From: Dipteris shenzhenensis
Lineage: Eukaryota > Polypodiophyta > Polypodiopsida > Gleicheniales
DNA length: 64,000 bases
Strand: one strand, 5' to 3'
NCBI GenBank assembly: GCA_047967505.1
Contig: CM106538.1
Shown here piece after piece: positions 19,617-30,344 of this stretch. A program made the position numbers and the translations under genes. The notes under the pieces are model-generated. The model made no database searches, had not been told where the DNA came from, and saw only the letters and a list, made by a program, of their open reading frames with translations. Numbering within the stretch: position 1 is the stretch's first letter; each line of letters opens with the position of its first letter.

Positions 19617-20396
19617 CATCACGTATGCTAGGCCAGGGGCAAACACTCCTCGAAATATGAGCAGCGCTTTGTTGGATATGGTTGCGCCTTGGGATTTGTG
19701 TCCCGTGATAGCGTATGCTAGGGTTAGTGGAAATGTGGACTTGTGGAACCATTTTCCATTTATTGCCTTTCGCTGATGCTTCGAGCGTCGTAATGTGAGC
19801 ACGGCCGCTGTTGTGTCCACGACGACAGTGATACCGTTGATTTCTCCCCTGCTAGTTGCATCGATGCTCTTGATTTTGCACATTGCTCCATTTGCGGCAC
19901 CTATTGTGAGGTCGATGTTTTCCGTTATCATTGCCTTCGCCCCCACGCAAAATTTTCCTATCTCGTTGAAGCTTTTGTCCTCCAACCATTCTTTGAGAGC
20001 TGGTTCGCTCGCGGTGTTACTGTGTATTTGAACATGCACAATCATCTCAGGAGTGTTGAATTTCTCCACAAGCTCATCGTTGAAGGTAGCGACATCGGCT
20101 CTGTGCGTGCAAATGATGGTTGTTTCGGCATCGATGAAGTGGCATGCACCTTCCTTGTCGACAATGCACTGCCCCAAACAGTCGGAAATCTCGTCAGTTG
20201 TGGGCGTCCTGAGTCTTATGGTATGCAAGAATGCCAGGAACGGCATGTCTCGTGCATGTCGCACCGAGAATTGCATGTGGTACATTTTCGCTTGAGCCCA
20301 GTGCGCGGAGGACGTGATGTGGCACGGCTCGCAGAGATCCTCGCGGTGTTTGCAGAATGGCGGTAATTGCGCCAGGTCACCAAAAATTATGAGCAC
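19578..20396 (-). pseudogene. Helitron Pif1-type helicase, C-terminal half
   Basis: Superfamily-1 DNA helicase that unwinds DNA during rolling-circle transposition. Visible motifs: I-F-G-D-L-A-Q-L-P-P (motif III) at the start, C-T-H-R-A-D-V in the middle, G-A-K-A-M-I-T-E-N, then L-A-Y-A-I-T-G-H-K-S-Q-G (motif V) and G-L-A-Y-V-M-L-S-R-V-T (motif VI). Motifs I (Walker A), Ia and II are absent because of a deletion at about 20396-20440, so the protein could not hydrolyse ATP. The C-terminus is truncated by the 22-bp duplication. Confidence 0.9.
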
Positions 20397-20435
20397 ACAG
20401 ACAACGTGCAGCCCCGAGCTTGTTGAAGCTAGGCT

Positions 20436-21162
20436 TTAGAAGACTCTTTGTTGTTCTACTGTCAATGCGGCATTGGCGACGGTGCGAAACTTGGCCATTT
20501 TTTCCAACATCCTCGCACGTGTTGGCCCTTCGACGGTTTGCTGGTCGATGTTAGGCACTTCCATCGGGTAGTCTCGGATGATCGCAACCTTTTGCAATAT
20601 CATATTGATCAACTGGTCTGTGTGGTCAGTCGCTAGCAAGTTCCTTTGCGTGTATTCGGTCACATACATCTCGAGGTCCTCGTTGCTCAATATGAGGCCG
20701 CGCATTTGGCATTCGACAAAGTAGGATCCAGCTGTGTTGGCAGGTGATATGAGCTCCGTTTCATTCCTGAAGCTGAGTTTTCGCAAGAGCACGTTGTAGA
20801 AGTACCCCTCTGGTTGATGTCCTGGGTGGTAGTCAGTGAATCTGACTACTCGCTCACATTTTGCGATCCTGTTGCCTAAGAGGTCAAGACCGCCGACCGT
20901 TCCACGTTGCGTTTCCTTGGGCTTTCGGATCACATATTGCCTATGGTAATCGTAGAACGTGCTATCCTCGATGACGCTCAGTCTCCCGCAGTATATGTCG
21001 ATCGGGTGCAGGGTGACGTTGTTGTTTCGCGAGATGATGCGCTGTCTTAGAGATGGTGGCGAGGAGTCGACATAGTGAACGCTCTCGCTCCTTGTGATTG
21101 TTGGTATCTGCATGATCTGCATGCAGTTTAGCGCGGCCTCTATTGGAGAGGTTGGTTTTGAT
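20436..21162 (-). pseudogene. Helitron Rep-helicase, region between Rep and helicase
   Basis: This continues the Rep frame on the other side of a MITE insertion. It shows E-A-A-L (shared by Helitron proteins just after Rep), Y-V-D-S-S-P-P-x-L-R, Y-F-Y-N-V-L-L-R-K-L and, at the end, the L-T-V-E-Q-Q-R-V-F segment that normally precedes the Walker A motif. It then stops within the deletion junction. The ATG near 21176 lies inside the MITE end and is not a real start. Confidence 0.88.
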
Positions 21163-21418
21163 CTCGGGGGGGTCACTCATCATATGTAACCCTATCACGT
21201 GAGTTCAACAAAAGGATATTTTTTATTTCTGAAATTTACAGAAATAAATATACATAAGGGACTATTTAAAATAGTTTTGGAAAAAATTTACAGATTTGTA
21301 TAGAAAAGGGGTACATTTTATTAATGAAAAATTTACACAAATAAGGGATTTTAGAAATATGCCTTGAATGCACGTGGTATAGAGGGTTTATACATAGTGA
21401 CCCCCCCGAGGTTTTGAT
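21155..21418. mobile_element. 248-bp MITE with 15-bp TIRs and 8-bp target duplication
   Basis: The element spans 21163-21410. Both ends carry the inverted repeat ctcgggggggtcact / agtgacccccccgag. The direct repeat gttttgat lies at 21155-21162 and 21411-21418. Removing the element and one repeat copy rejoins the Helitron frame without any change, which proves the boundaries. The interior is AT-rich and non-coding. An 8-bp duplication suits hAT-like or Merlin-like elements; the TIR itself does not match a family I know. Confidence 0.95.
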
Positions 21419-23169
21419 AGGAGGCTTGCGGCGAAGAGTTTCAGCTTTACTTCGTCGAGATGTTGCAACCCCAAACGTGAGGCGTCTTCTGAACGGATGT
21501 TCAGTTTGCCCATTGGTTCAGATTTCATCGTATACTTGAGGAGGTAGTGAGAGATTGAAGAATTTGTCACCTGCTGTATGTTCATGTGTGCACCCCACAA
21601 CAGTAACACAGAAGGGTGGTAAGGGATGACGTTTCGGTGCTCATCTCCCGGCCGGTAATACAACCAACATTGCGTTAGAGGGTCGAGGATGGGTTCATAT
21701 TCTGGCTGTGTTGCAAAAGGGAAGCCGTGCTTGCAACTGTGGTGTGACGGTCCGATGTAGCACGCTTTCCTGCATACGTGCAATGGCTTCCTGAGAACTA
21801 GTTCTCGCAGCCTTGTGTTTCGAGGATCCAGGGCCTCGTCCCTAGGGACGTAAGCCGCAATCTCATTTGCAATTCGCTGACGGTCATCATGGTGGACCCA
21901 CAATATGACATGGGCGTGTAGGGAGCCCCTGTTTTGTATCTCATAACGAATGACATGGTGTTGTATTCGGCCAAGCAGACCATCGGATGAAAGCAAATGC
22001 TTGCGCATGAACATGTGGAAGCGTGCGTGGAAAAGTGCCACGCATTCAATAGGACAGTCCTTCCAAGTGAATTGCGCATTATTATAATGTGTTGCGATGC
22101 TCTCGATCACATTAATTTCTTGCCACCGTGTATCGGTGACCTCGTCTGCAGTGAATGTCAGAAAGAAATCTGGTAGGCCCCAAGCATCGACCATCGTTAT
22201 GAGGTCCTTCAGTTGCCGTCGATGCCACGATGGGGACCCCGGCATTGTTGATGGCATGCTGTAGCGAAGCACGTGTCTCATTGCGTCTTCATCGGTCGTG
22301 GCAGGGTTGGCTTTCCTATATTGGTCGATGTCTCGTTGCAAGCATGTAGAGTTGCTTGAATTGGCAATCATCACTGCCTGTTTTAACTGGAACATGATCA
22401 ACAAGTACGGCTTGTAGAGTGTGTAGATAGAGAATAAGGTGCATATTCTCATTTTCACATAGTTGCTGAACTGTATGCAGCCATCATAGTAGCCCCGTCC
22501 GAAAGGAAACAGGAAGGGGAACACTGCTGACTCCATGGTTATGTCAGCGCACGCACTGCCAGCTGCTGGTACTCCGTCGACGTGGAATGAAGCGACCCTC
22601 TCTGAAAGCATTTCTGTACCCCGTAGCTGTATGGAGGCAAACTCATACTTGTCCCTTGCATTAAAGGCGCGACGGTTCGCAGGGTCCACCATGTTTTGCA
22701 AAAGCAGGAGCTCAGGCTGAGATTCCGCTATTGACATTAACTCAAAGGGAGCTGTCTCATCGTGTAGTTCCAAGATACCTGCAATGGTTTGAGGACTCAA
22801 GATGCACATACCCATCTTGATGTCCGCACGCTCTGCTAAAGAATTGTACTTGCGCAATATTGGATTGTTCTTGATGTTGTATGCGAGCACACCTGACAGC
22901 TCGTTCGTCACGATTTCTTGAGCTGAGCTTAGTGGGACGTTTCGCCAAGATATCAGAGGATTGTCTAGAAGTGACCTTCGATCGAGTGTGCCACGAGCAA
23001 TCGCATTTGAAGTCGTGGTAGCTGAAATGGATATATCTATGATGCTTAGCAGTTGCGTGTGGAGGTGGTTTGTTTTAAGCAACTGCCGAGAGTACTGTGG
23101 CATCAACCGCACAATGTATCTGCTCCGCTGGGCATCTCGTGTGCAGCTTTGGCACTTCCAGTAAGTCAC
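21419..23169 (-). pseudogene. Helitron Rep (HUH, two-tyrosine) domain
   Basis: Rolling-circle replication initiator and strand transferase. In the ~583-residue open frame: F-F-L-T-F-T (335-340, Rep motif 1), R-G-S-L-H-A-H-V-I-L-W (414-424) with the HUH metal-binding pair H418 and H420, a Cys/His cluster (C466, C470, C479 with adjacent His) and the paired catalytic tyrosines Y542 and Y546 in H-Y-L-L-K-Y. The Helitron-like N-terminal region precedes it, with F-P-F-L-F-P-F-G near 217-224. All catalytic residues are intact, yet the polypeptide is cut just after Rep by the MITE at 21410. The frame upstream of 23169 is offset, and a cysteine-rich stretch (I-C-G-V-C-G) continues to about 23370. Confidence 0.9.
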
Positions 23170-23378
23170 TCACATGCCCATATTCTCGCAGGCATCCAAA
23201 AGTATCATGTTTCCGAGTGCGGCGCTGTGGCTCGAGATGCCTATGCCTTGCGAAGAAACGATCCTTTGGTTTGCAGACAGTAGCATGGTTATGCCACAGA
23301 CACCGCAGATTTGAAGGCTAGAGAAAATAGCCACGCAATTACTAACCCATTGCTTGTATCTATCTGCGATGGTCAACC

Positions 23379-25653
23379 ATGATGATGCCTCGTACTCCAG
23401 AGCAAAATCCAGTTGCAGAAAAGATGAACCGTACCATTCAAGAAAGGTTCCAATGCATGCTTTCCAATGCAAGTCTTTCTGGTGGTTTACGGGCTGAGGC
23501 AATGAAGCCTGCAGTGCATGTGATCAATAGATCACCTAGTAAGAGTTTGGATGGTGGTATTCCTGAAGAGGCATGGAGTGGCAAGAAGCCCTCTTACTCT
23601 CATTTGCGTATATTTGGGTATGAGGCATATGCACATGTGCCAAAAGAGCTTCGAAAGAAGCTAGATCCTAAGTCTAGGAAATGCATCTTTCTGGGTTATG
23701 GTGAAAGTGGAGAGATGAGCTATCGTCTCTGGGATCCAGAAGCAAAGAAGATCATACGCAGCCATGATGTGGTCTTCAATGAGAAAAAGATGCATAAGGC
23801 ACCCATGAGGGATGTGGAAATGAGAAAAATAACTTTCCAGGATGTGAATCCACCTACACATGTTGATAGACAGCAAGCTGTCCATGCACCAAGTGTGCAA
23901 GAAATGGTACCACCAAGTACTCCCATAGGTACACAATCAAGGGTAGATGATGGATCATCTATTGGTGGAAATGATGAGCCAAATGTGGCTGATATGTAAG
24001 AGGGACAGCAAGCTGAAATGCCCTTGAGAAGATCATCTAGAGTGTCTAGACCGCCTGATAGGTTTGCTCCAGGGGTAGACTATGTGATGCTTACTGATTG
24101 TGGGGAGCCTTCTTGCTATAGAGAGGCTATGATGCGTGAGGATCAACGCAAGTGGGAGTATGCTATGCAATCAGAGATGAGTTCACTTATGACGAATAAG
24201 ACTTGGGACTTGGTTTCTTTGCCACATGGAAAGAAAGCATTGCCATGTAAATGGGTCTACAAAATGAAGGTCACAGGTGATGATGTGCCTAGGTACAAGG
24301 CCCGTTTGGTTGCTAAAGGGTTCAAGCAAGAGAAGGGTGTGGACTTTGATGAGATATTCTCTCCGGTTGTGAAGATGACCACACTTAGATGCATGCTTGG
24401 ACTAGTGGCATCAGAGGATATGGAGCTTATGCAGATGGATGTCAAGACAGCTTTCTTGCATGGGGATTTGCATGAGGAAATTTACATGGTGCAGCCGGAA
24501 GGCTTTGAAGAAAAGGGCAAAGAGCATTTAGTTTGCAAGCTGAAGAAGAGTCTCTATGGTCTTAAGCAAGCGCCTAGAGAATGGTATCAGAAGTTTGATG
24601 CTTTCATTCGGTCCCAGGGTTTTAGAAGGAGTGAAATTGATCACTGCCTCTACACTAAAAGGGCTAAGGATAATAGCCTCATAATCCTGGCACTATATGT
24701 GGATGATATGCTATTGGCTAGCAAGAATACTTATGAGCTAGATGCATTGAAGGCCAAGTTGCATGAGGCCTTTGATATGAAGGATTTGGGATTTGCAGGT
24801 CATATTCTTGGTATGCGCCATCACGCGTGATCGGAGTAGGAAACTCCTTTGGCTTTCACAAAAAGAGTATGTTACAAAAGTATTGCAGCGTTTCAATATG
24901 GAGGGGGGGAAGGCAGTGAGTACTCCATTGCCTCCATATGTGAAACTGAGTCATTTAGATAGTCCCAAATCAGATGAGGAAAGGGCCATGATGGCTAAGG
25001 TTCCTTATGCATCAGCAATTGGGAGTCTTATGTATGCTATGATAGCTACTAGACTAGACATTGCATTTGCAGTGGGAGTTGTTAGCCGGTATATGGCTAA
25101 TCGAGGAAAGAGGCATTGGGAGGCAGTTAAGTGCATCATGACGTACATGAAGGGTACCAAGGAGATGTGCATTTGCTTTGGTAGAGGAGACATGCGTGTA
25201 CTTGGGTACACAGATTCAGACTATGCAGGGCATGTGGATAGTAGGAGATCCACTTCTGGTTATGTGTTCACCTTTGCAGGTGGTGCAGTGTTGTGGATGT
25301 CTCGCGCATAGAAGTGCGTTGCTTTGTCTACCACAGAGGCTGAGTATGTTGCAGCCATAGAGGGTTGCAAGGAGGCTATATGGCTTGATCGGCTAGTGGG
25401 AGATTTGGGGATTCATACAGGTGTACCGACATTGCATAGTGATTCCATGAGTGCTATTCAACTAGCACGGAATCCGGTCTTTCATGCAAAGACCAAACAC
25501 ATTGAGGTCAGGTACCATTTCATCAGGGAGGTACTTGAGGACAAGCGCATAGAGCTTGTCAAGGTTCATACAGATGATAACCCTGTAGATATGCTGATGA
25601 AGAGTCTACCTAGTCAGCGGTTTGAGTATTGTCGTGTATTGATGGGCATTGGA
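23379..25653 (+). pseudogene. Copia A integrase end, reverse transcriptase and RNase H
   Basis: The integrase end shows T-P-E-Q-N-P-V-A-E-K-M-N-R-T-I, then K-C-I-F-L-G-Y. A stop codon (TAA, 23998-24000) precedes the RT, which has W-V-Y-K-M-K, V-D-F-D-E-I-F-S-P-V-V-K, M-D-V-K-T-A-F-L-H-G, S-L-Y-G-L-K-Q-A-P and the active site Y-V-D-D (24699). A one-base insertion near 24815 (versus element C) shifts the frame. A TAG at 25309-25311 replaces CAG just before the RNase H block S-T-T-E-A-E-Y-V-A. C-terminal residues run to the stop at 25654. Not functional. Confidence 0.92.
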
Positions 25654-25709
25654 TAGTATGCTCACTGGTTGTTCTCCCTTAAAGGCACATTGTCCTTTAT
25701 GTGGGAGGT

Positions 25710-25877
25710 TGTGGGGGTTAAAGGTCACTGTGCCTTAAGCCTGGTTATGTAAAATACTCAAACACATATATAAATGAATGAAAAAGAAGATTAGGGTGGT
25801 TCTGCACCCACCAAACTTGTGTGGCTCTCTGTCTCTCTCTCTCCTTCTTCCGTTCTTGCTTCCGTTGAGAGCACTCA
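25710..25877 (+). repeat. 3' LTR of copia A
   Basis: It starts TGTGGGGGTTAAAGG after a purine tract (gtgggaggt) and ends near gagagcactca. It is homologous to the 170-bp LTRs at 30169-30338, 33790-33960 and 38312-38482. The exact right edge is uncertain by a few bases. Confidence 0.88.
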
Positions 25878-25956
25878 TAGGTCCTAATATTACAATTCAA
25901 TCAAGGGTCTTAATATTCCAATTCAATCAAGAAGACCTCTACAAAAGAAAGCACAA

Positions 25957-26670
25957 GTGCCTATACCTCCGAGCCCAAGCAATGAACAACCAAGCTCATC
26001 CACATCAGCTTCTGATCCTCAAATAAAAGAAGCTCCATATCCTAATGCAAAAATGGAGGAGGATCGATTTCAAGCACTTCAACAATGGGTGCAAAAAGAA
26101 CAAGCTCAATTCGAGGCTGAGAAGCAAACACAAGATCCAATCCCTAACTTGGCGAGGGCCCCAGCAAGTATCGACATTGTCCTCGAGCCTTTGTTCCAGC
26201 AAACAATAAGATCCACAACATAATGTACCAGCATGCCAACTTGAAGGTGCCACACCCTCTAGCATTCTAAGTTGCCCAGTGTCAATTCCCATTGGGATCC
26301 TCTTATGAAATTGTTCCAATCTCTGGGAGAGTTTCAAAGGATGGATTGAATTAGTAAATCCCCCTCTACCTATGGAATACATAGAAGATATCCCTGTGCA
26401 GATGCGTGAGAGAGATGACATACACAACATCACCATGTCTTTGATCCATAAAGCATATGATGCAGTCCATGCCATAGTGGATGGTGGTGCAGTTGTTAAT
26501 GTCATATCCAAGGAGCTCTATGATGAATGGGGTCTCCCACCAATGCAAAATGCTAACTTCAACACATGCCTTGCAGATGATTCACGTGCAAAGCCCTTGG
26601 GAATAGTGAATGGACTGTCAACAAAAGTCACAGGAGTCCACTTTTCTCTAGTCTTGGATTCCAATTTTTA
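25957..26670 (+). pseudogene. Gypsy-type gag tail and retropepsin remnant
   Basis: A Gln/Glu-rich stretch (25990-26130) looks like gag. From 26372 a retropepsin-like segment reads H-A-I-V-D-G-G-A-V-V-N-V-I-S-K-E-L-Y (near 26467-26520), then G-L-P-P-M and A-D-D-S-R-A-K-P-L-G. Gly replaces the Ser/Thr of the usual D-S/T-G triad, which is known in some plant gypsy proteins or may be decay. No RT follows. Confidence 0.65.
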
Positions 26671-26892
26671 TACTCTTAGAAATCAAATTGAAGTTAAACT
26701 CTTAGACATTCACAAGTCTTCGATTCTAATTTCCATATTTTGATTTCTAAGTTGTGTTAGATTTTTACTTGGCCAGCACTAGGACGTTTTTTCAAATTCT
26801 GAAATCCTGTGCTTCCACATGGCACAATATACACCCTTAGATTTTTTTAATTCTGAAAGCCCAAAAGCTTTTGAAAAGCTGCGTAAAAAGCC

Positions 26893-26944
26893 AAGGCAAA
26901 ACCTTTAAATATAGGTGAAAGGCAAAACCTTTAAATATAGGTGA
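26893..26944. repeat. 26-bp tandem duplication
   Basis: Two exact copies of aaggcaaaacctttaaat plus eight more bases, at 26893-26918 and 26919-26944. Confidence 0.92.
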
Positions 26945-26949
26945 AACGG

Positions 26950-27412
26950 ACATGTGCAGTCCGCTTAACAAGAGAAAGCAAGCCCACGAATGCAGAACGA
27001 GGCCTCTAGAGAAAAAGTCCCCGCTTGTTCTCTTCCCCGAGCGCCTTGCCCTTGTCCCCGTCTTCAGGCACCTTTGAGGAGGAAGGTTGCTTCTTATCCT
27101 GTCTTCAGGCACCTTTGAGGAGGAAGGTTGCTTCTTATCCTGCCAGTGTTTCGGCCTCGGAGAAGAGAATACGTATTTTTGTTCCCCTCTTTCTTGTTGT
27201 TTTTCTATCTTGTTTCGCAAGCCCTCTTCCCCTATTGTTGCCCCCTAGCCCGAGTCATCAAAGCCTTCTCCAGATTGAACCGGAGTTTAGATATAGAGCT
27301 CTAGGACCAAGCGTAGCCAAGAAAACCGCCAAACGCTTTCCCGTAAGTCGAGCGGCGATGTTGCTTGCTCCACGGCGCGGGTGGGCCGAGGGGAAAGCCG
27401 TGGCTTTCGCTA
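26950..27412. other. GC-richer insert of unknown origin next to copia B
   Basis: This is compositionally unlike its surroundings. It contains an exact 41-bp tandem duplication (27061-27101 and 27102-27142) and a GC-rich segment (27250-27412) with no hit to the flanking transposons. It joins copia B at attgcaacaacatg (27412-27425), replacing the 3' half of that element. It resembles organellar or structured-RNA sequence in style, but I cannot identify it. Confidence 0.5.
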
Positions 27413-27420
27413 TTGCAACA

Positions 27421-28730
27421 ACATGATCAAATACCCCTGATACATGTAAGGGATACAAAGTCCCACACTTGGCACCCCTGGCCAAAAGCATAGAGCCCTT
27501 CTGAATTTTCCAACTCTGAAAGCCAAAAGTGGTGTGAAAACCAGCATCATCTAGCTGACCCACTGAAATAAGACTCTTGGTCAGCTTAGGCACATGTCTC
27601 ACATGTTTCAAAACAAATGTAGACCCATTTGCAAAAGAAAACTTTATGTCACCTGCTCCCACTATGTCACATGCATAGTCATTTCCAAGATGCACACAAC
27701 CTATCTTTCCACTATCATAAGTGGAGAACCATTCCCTATGGGGAGTAACATGGAATGAAGTACCAGAATCCAAAATCCAATCCTGGGAATATGCATCATC
27801 TGAAGTGGTAAGCAACTCTGTAGATAAAGTAGACATGAAGAGAACATCATTGTCACTATCATGTGTGACTGCATTGATCTCCTCGATCTTCACTTTTCCT
27901 TTGTCCTCCCTTGGACTCTCTTCCTTTTGATATGCACCCCAATTTGCATTCTTTTTCTTATCCTTTTGCTCTCTTTTCAACTTGTAGCAATCCTTTTTCA
28001 TATGGCCCTTCTTGCCACAATGGTAACACTCAATGTTCCATGCCTTGGATTTGCTACGAGACTTCCCTCTTTCTTGGGACTTCCCCCTGAACTGTGATCT
28101 GCCCCTTTGCACATTTAAGGCTGCATCCTACTTGTTGCCATACATAGACTTCCGTCTAATCTCCTCGGCCAACAAGCTACCCACAACATCATCAAATTTC
28201 AGTACTCCACCAGGTGCAGAGTTACTGACAGCTGTACGGAAGGTATCCCATGAGGATGGCAATGAACATAAGAGAAATATTGCCTTAGTCTCCGCATCAA
28301 AATTCATTTTTTGAGCCTGAAGTTGGCTGAAAATAATATTGAATTCATTCAAATGAGAAGCAATGGAGACCCCTTCCTTCATCTGCAGCTCAAACAACCT
28401 CTTCATGAGGTAAACTTTATTAGAGGCAGTTTCCTTCTCATAAGTGGCACACAGTTTCTTCCACAAATCTTCTGTAGTCTGCTCATTTACTACTATGAAA
28501 TAAACTGACTTTGCAAGATGAAGTCTAATAGTAGACTTTGCTAATGCATCCAACTCATTCCAATCATCCTCAGACATATTTGCAGGCTTAGCTTCGATCC
28601 CTGCCAAGGGTTTAATCTGCTTCTTTTGAATAAGCACATCACTTATTTGTTCTTTCCACAAAGAAAAGTTTGTCCCATCAAACTTTTTAATGTTGAAAAA
28701 CTCCTTTTCAGACATGGAAGAGGATGCCAT
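27421..28730 (-). pseudogene. Copia B gag, zinc knuckle and protease
   Basis: It starts M-A-S-S-S-M-S-E-K-E-F at 28730 and has the UBN2-type gag core (F-D-G-T-N-F-S-L-W near the N-terminus; F-E-L-Q-M-K-E-G-V-S). The intact CCHC knuckle is C-Y-H-C-G-K-K-G-H-M-K-K-D-C (near 28030-27990). The protease reads W-I-L-D-S-G-T-S-F-H-V-T-P-H (near 27780-27740) and H-V-P-K-L-T-K-S-L-I-S-V-G-Q follows. One in-frame TAG (28130-28128) splits gag from the rest; element C has CAG there. After 27421 the frame reads into unrelated sequence. Confidence 0.93.
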
Positions 28731-28754
28731 GATGCAAATAAAGCAAAATCCCAA

Positions 28755-30150
28755 ATGCTAGTGCCTGCAAGAGAGAATCACACCAAATACCAGGTGCACC
28801 CAAATGTGTATGCCACAATAGTGTGAAATATCACCAAAACTCAAAGCTCAAAGCATCAAAAGATGCATCTGACTCATGTGCATATACTATGCATCCATAT
28901 GAGCAAATCTGGCTCAAAAGAAAATGCCAATAAGTGCCAAATGACTCAAGCATAAACACCGTCCACTAGCATATGCATCAATAATATCTCATCCAAGAGA
29001 GCATAGCACTATTAGTGCATCACCTGCAATGTGTCAAAGCTATCCCTCAGCATAAAATAGCATCCATGTGCAAAGCGTCCATAAAAAAATAACATCCCAC
29101 AAGGCAATTTGGGCCTATCAACGCATCCAACAAGGACCGCAATGCATCCAAATGGCCTATAAATCATCCACTGCAACCCAATGCATACCACGAATGAGCG
29201 CACACTGCTCAAACTGCAACCAGAGTGATCTGCATAAGGTATGCTCAAGAAATCATAGTCCCACAGTAATGAGCGCTACTGAAAATAGAACCTGAGATGC
29301 TTCAAAACATGGGCGCCATTGCATAATCGGACTCAGCAAGAAAATCTGCAAATATCTCTCTTCTGCCAAAACTCCAAAATCCCAACCGATGAGTGAGAAA
29401 TGGGAGTCAACACTTATCCACTGCATGGCATAAATCTAAGGTTTCAAAACCTTAGTATGAAAAATGCATAACAGAGAGACGAAATCGAATACACAAAGAT
29501 TTATAACTCTGAAAATCCTCCACCGAATCACGCAAGAACTGATAGGTAGGGGTTTTTGGGCGTCCGGAACGCAATGGGACAGACGGTTTTGGAAACAGTG
29601 GTCTCAATCACTGGGTCCAACACACGGACTAAAAAACGTTTTTTGAAACAGAGCTGTTTGTAAACTCCACCGGAGTGTGAATGATGAGCAACATAGAAGT
29701 TTTAGGACCTCCTAAGTCCACCGGAACTGACAGATCTACAAATGGTTGCTCCAAACTTGAGTTCCAACACCTGGGCAAAAAACGCAGGAACTGACACAAT
29801 GAATCAGAAATCCAATGAAATGATCCCAGATTCAAGAATGAAGGTGTTTCCAAGCTCCTGAAGTAATGTGGACACCAAAAGCAAGCAATAGTTGCCTCTA
29901 CAAGTCAATACGGAGTCTCTATCATCGAACGGAACAGGGAAAAGCTCAAAAAACGACTTTTTCTTTGAAACCACTTAACAGGCTCTCAAAACCACTTTGC
30001 AAAGCCAAAGTGACTTTTCCAAAGGTTCCTCCAAGGTCTCTGCACACTCGGATGCAAGTAAAGTCACCCACAAAGCTTCCCACAGAGCTTCTCCTTCCTC
30101 CCACAAAGCTGCTGAGCTTCCAAGCATTCACGCATGCTCAGCTAGATCAC
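28755..30150 (-). other. Untranslated leader of copia B
   Basis: A ~1.4-kb leader between primer site and gag, homologous base for base to 36850-38290 in element C. No conserved reading frame is present in both copies, so the small open frames here are not genes. Confidence 0.8.
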
Positions 30151-30168
30151 CCGGGCTCTGATACCAGT
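30151..30168 (-). promoter_or_regulatory. Primer binding site of copia B
   Basis: The minus strand reads ACTGGTATCAGAGCCCGG directly after the LTR: a perfect TGGTATCAGAGC initiator-Met tRNA match. Confidence 0.92.
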
Positions 30169-30338
30169 TGTGAGTGCTCTCAACGGAAGAAAGAACGGAA
30201 GAAGGAGAGAGAGAGACAGAGAGCCACACAAGTTTGGTGGGTGCAGAACCACCCTAATCTTCTTTTTCATTCATTTATATATGTGTTTGAGTATTGTACA
30301 TAACCGGGGTTAAGACACAGTGACCTTTAACCCCCACA
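30169..30338 (-). repeat. 5' LTR of copia B
   Basis: 170 bp, starting TGTGGGGGTTAAAGG on the minus strand and ending at the primer site. It is homologous to the LTRs of A and C. Confidence 0.92.
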
Positions 30339-30344
30339 GGACCC

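Larger units (their letters stand above)
18044..23370 (-). mobile_element. Helitron remnant with Rep-helicase and GIY-YIG cargo
   Basis: A minus-strand Helitron coding region: N-terminal cysteine-rich part (23370-23170), HUH/Y2 Rep (23169-21419), middle region and Pif1-type helicase (21162-19578), then a separate GIY-YIG gene (19329-18044) on the same strand. The right edge abuts a truncated copia element at about 23371, so the 5' terminus is lost. Neither the 5' TC nor the 3' hairpin/CTRR end could be located, so whether the GIY-YIG gene lies inside the element is inferred from proximity and strand only. Confidence 0.75.
23371..25877 (+). mobile_element. Copia element A, 5'-truncated, plus strand
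   Basis: This keeps the end of the integrase, RT, RNase H and the 3' LTR, and lacks the 5' LTR, gag and protease. Its left edge lies against the Helitron N-terminal region at 23370-23390. Nucleotide text is closely similar to element C (33790-38482, minus) where the two overlap. Together the members let the original family be recognised. Confidence 0.92.
27413..30338 (-). mobile_element. Copia element B, 3'-truncated, minus strand
   Basis: 5' LTR (30338-30169), primer site, a ~1.4-kb untranslated leader (30150-28731), then gag and protease. It ends at 27413 before the GAG-pre-integrase domain. Same family as A and C. Confidence 0.92.

Noticed and set aside
20436-20960. Separate small protein in the Helitron region starting at the ATG near 21176
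   Set aside because: That ATG is supplied by the end of the MITE; the text is the continuation of the Rep-helicase protein.
27258-27420. C-terminal extension of the copia B gag-protease frame
   Set aside because: The similarity to copia C stops at about 27421; beyond it the frame reads an unrelated inserted sequence.
29012-30303. Small open frames in the copia B and C leaders as genes
   Set aside because: The homologous positions in the two copies do not keep the same frames; they are chance frames in an untranslated leader.
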